Shown: piece after piece, positions 1-3,673 of the stretch
Position numbering within the stretch: position 1 is the stretch's first letter
Layout: each line of letters opens with the position of its first letter
Assembly: GCA_946535455.1 (NCBI GenBank)
Contig: CAMNDO010000058.1
Coordinates: 1 to 5,087 of the forward strand
DNA from: an uncultured Caryophanales bacterium
GTDB lineage: Bacteria > Bacillota_I > Bacilli_A > RF39 > UBA660
DNA length: 5,087 nt
Reading direction: 5' to 3'
Program-made: the position numbers and the translations under genes
The notes under the pieces: generated by a model
The model's database searches: none
Seen by the model: only the letters and a program-made list of their open reading frames with translations
Told to the model about the DNA's origin: nothing

Positions 1-175
1 CTATTTCCTCATATGGAATATCAGTAGAATCTTCATCACAAATAAAATCAAATTGTATTTTTGAACGATCAATATGTCTATAATAATTCATTACTACAGC
101 TTCTACTCCACCGCCAACCCATTTACCTATAATATGAGCTACTCGTATTGGAGTTTGATTTGTGTTTTCTTCCAT
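1..175 (-). CDS. GT4-type glycosyltransferase, N-terminal fragment (runs off left edge)
   Basis: This is the first 58 codons of a gene that continues beyond the left edge. The protein starts [19 protein letters not shown], followed by [19 protein letters not shown] and then [10 protein letters not shown]. This pattern (short beta strand 'IRVAHII', glycine-rich GG-x-E loop, '[16 protein letters not shown]') is characteristic of the N-terminal Rossmann half of GT4/EpsF-like retaining glycosyltransferases, which add a sugar from a nucleotide-sugar donor to a growing polysaccharide repeat unit at the cytoplasmic membrane face. The start is well supported: GAGGTG lies 6 bases before the ATG, and an in-frame TAA (181-179) sits just upstream. 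The gene lies 475 bases downstream of the phosphoglycosyl transferase on the same strand, so it fits as a later enzyme of the same exopolysaccharide pathway. The donor sugar and linkage cannot be read from this part; the donor-binding C-terminal half is outside the window. Confidence 0.85.
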   Translation of the reverse strand, partial: MEENTNQTPIRVAHIIGKWVGGGVEAVVMNYYRHIDRSKIQFDFICDEDSTDIPYEEI

Positions 176-181
176 AAGTTA

Positions 182-187
182 CACCTC
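182..187 (-). promoter_or_regulatory. Ribosome binding site for the glycosyltransferase
   Basis: Minus-strand GAGGTG is separated by 6 bases (TAACTT) from the ATG at 175. It is a strong anti-16S match at good spacing and fixes the start codon. Confidence 0.8.
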
Positions 188-226
188 AAAAATCAAATGT
201 CATTTTTGTATTCTACAACCTATTTC

Positions 227-237
227 ATTTTATCATA
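227..237 (-). promoter_or_regulatory. Candidate -10 element upstream of the glycosyltransferase
   Basis: The minus strand reads TATGATAAAAT, which contains two overlapping -10-like hexamers: TATGAT, and TAAAAT preceded by TGA (an extended -10). No good -35 lies at 16-18 bases; the nearby TTGTCA (268-263) is 25 bases from TATGAT, which is too far. If used, it would give a leader of about 45 bases with the GAGGTG site near its end. This is a position-based inference; the region is so AT-rich that chance -10 matches are common. Confidence 0.35.
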
Positions 238-448
238 TTTTTCGAAATAAGTCTTTGTTTTTTGACAATTTATAAACTTTTTTTAAGATAATCGAAAAAA
301 GTTTTTTGGATAGTGTTTTTTTCTAGAATTTTTAAAATTCCTATAGGGAAAAATGAAAATTCAGGATATATTGATTTTGAATTTATAAAAACTTGCTTTT
401 GCAAGAAAAATACAATTTTGTTACAGTGCATTTTCAGAGGTGATTTTT

Positions 449-559
449 GTGAATTATTATAGCGAGATAAAAGAACCACTATTAAAGAGTGAAGTTTTCT
501 CAAGCATAAAATGGAACCCATTGGGTTCCAAATTGAGTTGCAGTTGTTGTAGAGAATGA
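449..559 (+). pseudogene. 36-codon ORF resembling the start of a YhcG/DUF1016-type protein (possible remnant)
   Basis: This small plus-strand frame begins with GTG, 6 bases after GAGGTG (437-442), and ends at TGA 557-559. The first residues, MNYYSEIKEPLLKSEVFS, resemble from memory the N-terminus of YhcG/DUF1016 (PDDEXK nuclease-associated) proteins, which often open with a short 'N-x-YY-x-EIK' helix followed by 'L/I-NNE-x-Y'. The match stops around residue 21: the remainder is cysteine- and serine-rich (NPLGSKLSCSCCRE) and coincides with the inverted repeat at 512-530. My reading is a gene start left behind after a deletion or replacement, with the hairpin at the break. It could equally be a chance frame: it is opposite in strand to every other gene, only 36 codons long, and the family match is unverified. 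Confidence 0.3.
512..530. repeat. Inverted repeat / terminator-like hairpin
   Basis: TGGAACCCATTGGGTTCCA forms a perfect 8-base-pair stem (TGGAACCC/GGGTTCCA) with a three-base loop and is much more GC-rich than its surroundings. On the minus-strand transcript it is followed by UUUUA, so it could serve as a second, backup terminator about 120 bases beyond the sugar-transferase stop. On the plus strand no U run follows. It may instead be one copy of a dispersed repeat or the scar of an insertion, since the resemblance in the plus-strand ORF ends exactly where it begins. Confidence 0.5.
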
Positions 560-579
560 TTATCGCTAAATCGTTTTAT

Positions 580-596
580 AAATATGTAACATATTT
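580..596. repeat. 17-base dyad, possible operator
   Basis: AAATATGTAACATATTT has perfect 8-base arms around one central base. The core TGTAACA recurs at 621-627 and, inverted, at 419-425. A symmetric site of this size is typical of a dimeric regulator site, but no matching promoter is clear nearby, and AT-rich DNA makes such dyads more likely by chance. Confidence 0.25.
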
Positions 597-628
597 TGTA
601 TTCTAAAAAGAACTACAAATTGTAACAC

Positions 629-657
629 AAAAAAAATAGATATGAAATATCTATTTT
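629..657 (-). terminator. Rho-independent terminator-like hairpin at the end of the sugar transferase
   Basis: The minus-strand transcript reads AAAATAGATAT, loop UUC, AUAUCUAUUUU, with the U run reaching eight residues (629-636). The arms pair perfectly over 11 bases but are almost all A-U, so termination is probably leaky. The TAG stop of the sugar transferase (653-651) lies inside the 5' arm. Confidence 0.55.
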
Positions 658-1334
658 GCTCCCCATCCACAGATTACTACCTTGAATGTTTTGAAAAAGA
701 TTTTAATATCTATTTTAATTCCTGCACAATTAGAGTATTCTTTCTCTAGTTTTAAACGTTTTTTAAAGGATACATCATTTCGTCCAGATACTTGCCAAAG
801 TCCTGTAATACCAGGTCTTGTTTTGATAATATCTTCATAGTATTCACCCATATCTGGAATTTCTCTTGGAAGATATGGTCTATTTCCAATGACACTCATA
901 TCTCCTAAGAATACATTAATAAATTGTGGCAATTCATCTAGTGAATGTCTTCTAATGAATCCTCCTACTTTTGTAATTCTAGGATCGTTTTTTAATTTTT
1001 TATTGATTCTATATTCTTCTGCAAGTTTTGGATCTTTTACTAAATGTTTTAATAAAATTTCATCGGCATTAGGAACCATAGAACGAAATTTATAGAATTT
1101 AAATAATTTTCCATTCTTTCCAATTCTCTCTTGTACAAAGAATATACGATTAAAATCACCTGTTAACATATATGCGATTTTGATAAACAAAGCCACTGGC
1201 ATTAATAATAATAAACCAACAATAGAAACCAAAATATCAAAAACCCTTTTGATACTCAAATAAATGATTTTCTTTAGCTTCAAAAAAATTGTAATTGTAT
1301 CATTATCTGTTAACATCTTGACTTCTCCATTCAT
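651..1334 (-). CDS. Short monotopic phosphoglycosyl transferase (bacterial sugar transferase family)
   Basis: This 227-residue enzyme most likely transfers a hexose-1-phosphate from a UDP-sugar to undecaprenyl phosphate, the first committed step of polysaccharide repeat-unit assembly on the inner membrane face. Visible features in order: a basic/hydrophobic lead-in; KRVFDI (29-34) and a single hydrophobic segment (about 34-57), expected to be a re-entrant membrane helix; QERIGKNGKLFKFYKFRSM (68-86); HSLDELPQ (130-137), with the catalytic Asp133-Glu134 pair; IGNRPYLPRE (149-158); RPGITGLWQVSGR (173-185); and a GWGAK end. It is the short form, like EpsL or PglC, without the extra N-terminal membrane and nucleotide-binding-like domains of WbaP/CpsE proteins. 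The PYLPRE and RPGITGLWQVSGR stretch resembles galactose/glucose-1-phosphate transferases, but the donor sugar is not certain. The start at 1334 is supported by AGGGGG (1347-1342) 7 bases upstream; a second Met at codon 7 has weaker support. It has its own promoter. Confidence 0.92.
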   Translation of the reverse strand: MNGEVKMLTDNDTITIFLKLKKIIYLSIKRVFDILVSIVGLLLLMPVALFIKIAYMLTGDFNRIFFVQERIGKNGKLFKFYKFRSMVPNADEILLKHLVKDPKLAEEYRINKKLKNDPRITKVGGFIRRHSLDELPQFINVFLGDMSVIGNRPYLPREIPDMGEYYEDIIKTRPGITGLWQVSGRNDVSFKKRLKLEKEYSNCAGIKIDIKIFFKTFKVVICGWGAK

Positions 1335-1341
1335 AATAATA

Positions 1342-1347
1342 CCCCCT
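1342..1347 (-). promoter_or_regulatory. Ribosome binding site for the sugar transferase
   Basis: Minus-strand AGGGGG is followed by seven bases (TATTATT) and the ATG at 1334. This supports the upstream Met over the internal Met at codon 7. Confidence 0.8.
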
Positions 1348-1360
1348 AAGTTATTAAAAT

Positions 1361-1382
1361 GGATGCTTTTTCTTAAGCGTCC
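1361..1382 (-). promoter_or_regulatory. Imperfect inverted repeat at the transcription start of the sugar transferase
   Basis: On the minus strand the arms GGACGCTT and AAGCATCC are separated by six bases and pair with one mismatch (C-A). The repeat begins 2 bases after the -10 hexamer, so it covers the expected start point (about 1380-1378). It could be an operator, or a leader hairpin in transcripts reading through from cpsB; ATTTTAAT follows, so weak termination of the upstream operon is a third possibility. Confidence 0.35.
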
Positions 1383-1384
1383 AT

Positions 1385-1413
1385 ATTATAACACATTTTA
1401 CTCTTTTTTTCAA
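1385..1413 (-). promoter_or_regulatory. Near-consensus sigma-A promoter for the sugar transferase
   Basis: The minus strand reads TTGAAA (1413-1408), a 17-base spacer, then TATAAT (1390-1385), with TG one base before the -10 (TGTTATAAT, extended -10). The -10 and spacing match consensus exactly and the -35 matches five of six. It lies in the 86-base gap after cpsB, with no clear terminator between, so the sugar transferase can be transcribed both by read-through from the cpsC promoter and independently. Confidence 0.8.
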
Positions 1414-1420
1414 GTTTTTT

Positions 1421-2161
1421 TTACCATTCTCTCGAATCTACCATTCCTAAATCTTGATTATATACAATACGATCAAAGTTTTCTTCCATTAATTCCTTGA
1501 CGTATTCAGGATCTTTTGTAATTCGCAATAATTTCTTTTCTAGTTTCTTCGAATTCCATTTTACATCATGATGTGTATCACTTCCTAAAAAAGAAATCCA
1601 TTTCATTTTTAAGTAATATTGTAATGTTTTTTGCGCTCTTCTTCCATATTTTCCAAATAACGAAGTCAGATTTCCTTGTAAATGGACTCCACCTTTTAAA
1701 TAGTCTACTACCATATTTGGTGTTTTTTGAAAGATAGGATATCTTTCTGGATGAGCCATAATAGGAACATATCCTTTTCTTGTTAAATTACTGATAATAG
1801 GAAGAGCATTACTATAAATTTTACCCATAGAAAACTCAAACAAAATATATTTACTATTTTGCAAAGGTAATATTTCTTTTTCATTTATTAAAGAAATAAA
1901 ATCATTCGTGAAAAACACTTCATTTCCTAAATATAAATTTACTTCAATATTTTCTTCTTCTACTCTTTTTTGAAATTCACGAAAGATTTTAATCTTCTCT
2001 TTATTATTACAATTATACTTGGTATCTTCAATATAATGAGGAGTTAGTATTAAATCCGTAACTCCTGCATCTCTTAGTTTTTTTAATATTTTGATGGATT
2101 CTTCTTGATCTTTACATCCATCATCTATCCCATATAACAAATGGGAATGTATATCTTTCAT
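1421..2161 (-). CDS. cpsB: CpsB/YwqE-type PHP-fold tyrosine-protein phosphatase
   Basis: The 246-residue product is a metal-dependent phosphatase that removes phosphate from the tyrosine tail of the partner kinase CpsD, resetting the kinase cycle that controls capsule or exopolysaccharide production. The PHP metal-binding residues are in place: DIHSHLL with His5 and His7, DDG (13-15), TPHY with His42, GNEV with Glu81, FEF with Glu109, AHPER with His137, and GSDTHH with Asp195 and His197. Length fits the family (about 240-255 residues), and no signal peptide or membrane segment is seen, so it should be cytoplasmic. Its ATG overlaps the TGA of cpsD by 4 bases (ATGA), and the nearest GGAG is about 16 bases upstream, so translation is probably coupled to cpsD. 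The gene order kinase then phosphatase matches Bacillus ywqC-D-E and staphylococcal capA-B-C rather than pneumococcal cpsB-C-D. Confidence 0.94.
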   Translation of the reverse strand: MKDIHSHLLYGIDDGCKDQEESIKILKKLRDAGVTDLILTPHYIEDTKYNCNNKEKIKIFREFQKRVEEENIEVNLYLGNEVFFTNDFISLINEKEILPLQNSKYILFEFSMGKIYSNALPIISNLTRKGYVPIMAHPERYPIFQKTPNMVVDYLKGGVHLQGNLTSLFGKYGRRAQKTLQYYLKMKWISFLGSDTHHDVKWNSKKLEKKLLRITKDPEYVKELMEENFDRIVYNQDLGMVDSREW

Positions 2162-2877
2162 GATGACTTTTTACTTTCTCCATAATAGTCACCACTGTAA
2201 TAATAACTATAGTAACTATTTCCTGTCATTTGTGCTTTATTGAAGATAACACCATCAATTTTTAAATTATTTTGATCAAATATTTTTTTCACTCTCTCCA
2301 AACTTTCCATTTTGGTTTTTCTTGAAGAGATGGTTACTAAATTAATATCCGAAATCGTTGCGAGAATAAGCGCATCTGATAGCCCAATCACTGGTGCACA
2401 ATCCATAATAATTAAATCATAACTTCTCTTTAAGGCATCGATGACTCTTTTATTATTTCTACTACCAATTAATTCTACTGGATTCGGTGGTGTTGGTCCT
2501 GTTGGTAGAATATCAATATTTTTATCAAATGTTGGGAAAATATACTCTTCAAAACTCATTCCATCTCTGTAGTTTAACATCAAATTGGAATATCCTCCAC
2601 TTGTCACATTCATAACTTCAAATATTTCGTGTTGTCTACCACGTCTTAAATCCGCATCAATCAATAATACTTTTTTTCCTTCTTGTGCATAAGCAATCGC
2701 TAAATTTGCAGTAATGAAACTCTTTCCATCCCCTGCTTCTGGAGACGTATTAATGATAATTTTAACATCTTTATCTAAAGAAGCAAAAGCTAGATTGGTA
2801 CGAATACTACGAATCGATTCTGCAAATAAGGATTTTGGATTTTTGGTAATAATTAAATCTTTACTTTTACGAGCCAT
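2158..2877 (-). CDS. cpsD: CpsD/CapB-type bacterial tyrosine kinase (cytoplasmic ATPase half)
   Basis: The 239-residue BY-kinase autophosphorylates on C-terminal tyrosines when engaged by its membrane partner CpsC and regulates polysaccharide polymerisation or export. Visible features: an activation helix with E20-x-x-R23-x-x-R26 (ESIRSIRTN); Walker A SPEAGDGKS (45-53, Lys52); Walker A' VLLIDADLRRG (70-80, Asp74 and Asp76); Walker B LIIMD (155-159, Asp159). A tyrosine cluster with Tyr 222, 223, 225, 226, 227, 231 and 232 (seven tyrosines in eleven residues) sits just before the end and is the expected phosphorylation site. Length is usual for the family, and there is no membrane segment. AAAGGAG (2894-2888) is 10 bases before the ATG and lies inside the end of cpsC; only 4 bases separate the two genes. 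The stop TGA overlaps the cpsB start. Downstream substrates in this organism are unknown. Confidence 0.95.
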   Translation of the reverse strand: MARKSKDLIITKNPKSLFAESIRSIRTNLAFASLDKDVKIIINTSPEAGDGKSFITANLAIAYAQEGKKVLLIDADLRRGRQHEIFEVMNVTSGGYSNLMLNYRDGMSFEEYIFPTFDKNIDILPTGPTPPNPVELIGSRNNKRVIDALKRSYDLIIMDCAPVIGLSDALILATISDINLVTISSRKTKMESLERVKKIFDQNNLKIDGVIFNKAQMTGNSYYSYYYSGDYYGESKKSS

Positions 2878-2881
2878 AATC

Positions 2882-3556
2882 TTACAACTCCTTTTCTACT
2901 TTTGGTACAATACCAACCACTGTTAAACCTAATTTATTTTCAATTTCTTCACTTGTTTTAATTGTCGTATCAAAATAGAACATCACAAAGATCACTCCGA
3001 AGGATAGAATAAGTGCCGCAGCAATATAAATGAAATTATCCTTCATATAATTAATATTATATGGTTTTACACTATCCACTGCTTTATCCACGACAGAAAT
3101 ATTATTTAATTTGTAGATTTTTTGAATTTCAATCGAGAATACACTCGCAATCTCATTAGCTATTCTAGAAGCAAGTTCTGGATCACTATCCCCTACGGAT
3201 ATTTGAATAATTTCGGTATTCGCAATAGAAGATACTGAAATATTATTCTTTAATTTCCCATAAGAATAATCTAACCCTAAATTCTTAATCACGGGGTCTA
3301 GTATTCTTCTTGACTTAATAATTTCAGAATACGTTCCTACTAAACTTTTATTGAGTTGTAATTCCGTAGAATTATAACTTCCATCCGTAGAAGCAGAATT
3401 CACTAACAAAATGGTAGTATCACTCTTATACATAGGAATTCTTGTTAGAATATTATAAACATTTCCAATTCCAATGAATAATAAAACTGTTATAATCATC
3501 CATACAAATTTTCCTTTAAAATAATCCAATAATTCTTTTAAATCGATTTCTTCCAT
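2882..3556 (-). CDS. cpsC: CpsC/CapA-type Wzz-domain membrane protein, kinase activator and chain-length regulator
   Basis: This 224-residue (from the ATG) polysaccharide co-polymerase spans the membrane twice. It sets polymer chain length and activates the kinase CpsD through its cytoplasmic tail. Features: a short cytoplasmic N-terminus (MEEIDLKELLDYFKGK), typical of the Wzz domain; a first membrane helix at about 17-36; an extracellular domain with the usual 'YKSDTTILL' strand start near 43; Pro165 just before the second helix; a second helix at about 174-195; and a cytoplasmic tail with DTTIKTSEEIENKLGLT and VVGIVPK, the part that contacts CpsD in this family. A frame open 3 codons further, to GTG at 3565, is less likely: that GTG overlaps the GAGGGAG ribosome binding site, whereas the ATG at 3556 is 8 bases after it. 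First gene of the locus, preceded by its own promoter. Confidence 0.93.
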   Translation of the reverse strand: MEEIDLKELLDYFKGKFVWMIITVLLFIGIGNVYNILTRIPMYKSDTTILLVNSASTDGSYNSTELQLNKSLVGTYSEIIKSRRILDPVIKNLGLDYSYGKLKNNISVSSIANTEIIQISVGDSDPELASRIANEIASVFSIEIQKIYKLNNISVVDKAVDSVKPYNINYMKDNFIYIAAALILSFGVIFVMFYFDTTIKTSEEIENKLGLTVVGIVPKVEKEL

Positions 3557-3564
3557 GGATTTCA

Positions 3565-3571
3565 CTCCCTC
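3565..3571 (-). promoter_or_regulatory. Ribosome binding site that decides the cpsC start
   Basis: Minus-strand GAGGGAG is followed by eight bases (TGAAATCC) and ATG at 3556. The alternative in-frame GTG (3565-3563) shares its first base with this site, so ribosomes positioned by it would choose the ATG. Confidence 0.8.
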
Positions 3572-3583
3572 TATGATTCTTCC

Positions 3584-3595
3584 TATACTAGTATA
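3584..3595. promoter_or_regulatory. 12-base palindrome over the cpsC -10 box, possible operator
   Basis: TATACTAGTATA is a perfect palindrome that includes the whole -10 hexamer and runs toward the expected start point. A bound dimer here would block RNA polymerase. It may also be chance symmetry of a TATACT box. Confidence 0.3.
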
Positions 3596-3618
3596 TCATA
3601 CTCATTTATTTTTCTAAA
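3590..3618 (-). promoter_or_regulatory. Predicted promoter of the cpsC-cpsD-cpsB operon
   Basis: The minus strand has TTTAGA (3618-3613), a 17-base spacer and TATACT (3595-3590), preceded by TGA to form an extended -10. The -35 matches only four of six, and a run of nine A (3629-3621) just upstream could act as an UP-like element. The leader would be roughly 27 bases. The -10 lies inside the palindrome at 3584-3595. Confidence 0.6.
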
Positions 3619-3631
3619 CCTTTTTTTTTCG

Positions 3632-3650
3632 TTTGACAAAACTTGTCAAA
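3632..3650. promoter_or_regulatory. Inverted repeat upstream of the cpsC promoter, possible regulator site
   Basis: TTTGACAAAACTTGTCAAA has perfect 7-base arms (TTTGACA/TGTCAAA) around five bases. It lies between the gltX terminator U run, which it partly shares, and the A9 tract upstream of the cpsC -35. Its centre is about 60 bases upstream of the predicted start. It contains a TTGACA on each strand, but no -10 follows at proper spacing on the minus strand, so a protein-binding site is likelier than a second promoter. Confidence 0.35.
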
Positions 3651-3673
3651 AAGATAAGCACTTTCGTGCTTAT
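3648..3673 (-). terminator. Rho-independent terminator of gltX
   Basis: On the minus strand ATAAGCAC, loop GAAA and GTGCTTAT form a perfect 8-base-pair stem with a stable GNRA-type tetraloop, followed by C and UUUUU. The gltX stop TAA (3672-3670) lies inside the 5' arm. A U run also follows on the plus strand (ATTTTTG), so it could work in both directions. It separates gltX from the polysaccharide operon. Confidence 0.85.

Larger units (their letters stand above)
176..650. other. 475-base intergenic gap inside the polysaccharide locus
   Basis: No full-length gene with recognisable homology was found here on either strand. From right to left the gap holds: the tail of the sugar-transferase terminator (629-650); a 17-base dyad AAATATGTAACATATTT (580-596); a GC-richer hairpin (512-530); a 36-codon plus-strand ORF with a good ribosome binding site (449-559) that overlaps the hairpin; a small hairpin (392-405) with CTTGC/GCAAG arms, loop of four, and five U on the minus-strand transcript; a GAATTTT-T-AAAATTC dyad (326-340); and the candidate -10 and ribosome binding site of the leftmost gene. 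An 83-codon minus-strand frame at 270-521 has no ribosome binding site and no family resemblance. The rest is featureless AT-rich DNA. The size and content suggest a junction between polysaccharide gene blocks rather than a simple spacer. Confidence 0.6.

Noticed and set aside
262..289. Plus-strand promoter-like pair TTGACA, 16 bases, TAAGAT
   Set aside because: The match is decent, but the only plus-strand candidate downstream is the 36-codon remnant about 160 bases away. It is too weak to list as a feature.
456..485. Minus-strand TATAAT (461-456) with TTAATA 18 bases upstream
   Set aside because: It is a consensus -10, but the -35 is poor, and the site would leave a leader of nearly 280 bases before the glycosyltransferase. 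AT-rich DNA gives such matches by chance.
270..521. 83-codon minus-strand ORF in the intergenic gap
   Set aside because: There is no ribosome binding site before its first ATG, which lies inside the 512-530 hairpin, or before the internal Met. The protein resembles nothing I recognise, and the composition is that expected of translated AT-rich spacer.
507..535. T-box riboswitch signal (TGGAACC on the minus strand)
   Set aside because: The T-box core needs a longer GGGTGG-N-ACCGCG-like context plus a specifier stem upstream. Here the motif is simply one arm of a small hairpin, and no aminoacylation or amino-acid gene follows.
889..1095. Plus-strand ORF opposite the sugar transferase
   Set aside because: It is fully inside a well-supported gene on the other strand, with no family resemblance.
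1264..1500. Plus-strand ORF across the sugar transferase/cpsB gap
   Set aside because: It overlaps two real genes and the strong minus-strand promoter; the Phe- and Ile-rich translation is typical of an antisense shadow.
2158..2160. Alternative genetic code (UGA read as Trp), considered because of the AT-richness
   Set aside because: cpsD ends at TGA right after its tyrosine tail, with an ATGA overlap to cpsB; the Trp codons I checked are TGG.
2714..2926. Plus-strand ORF opposite the start of cpsD
   Set aside because: It is the antisense shadow of the Walker A region and the cpsC end, with no own signals.
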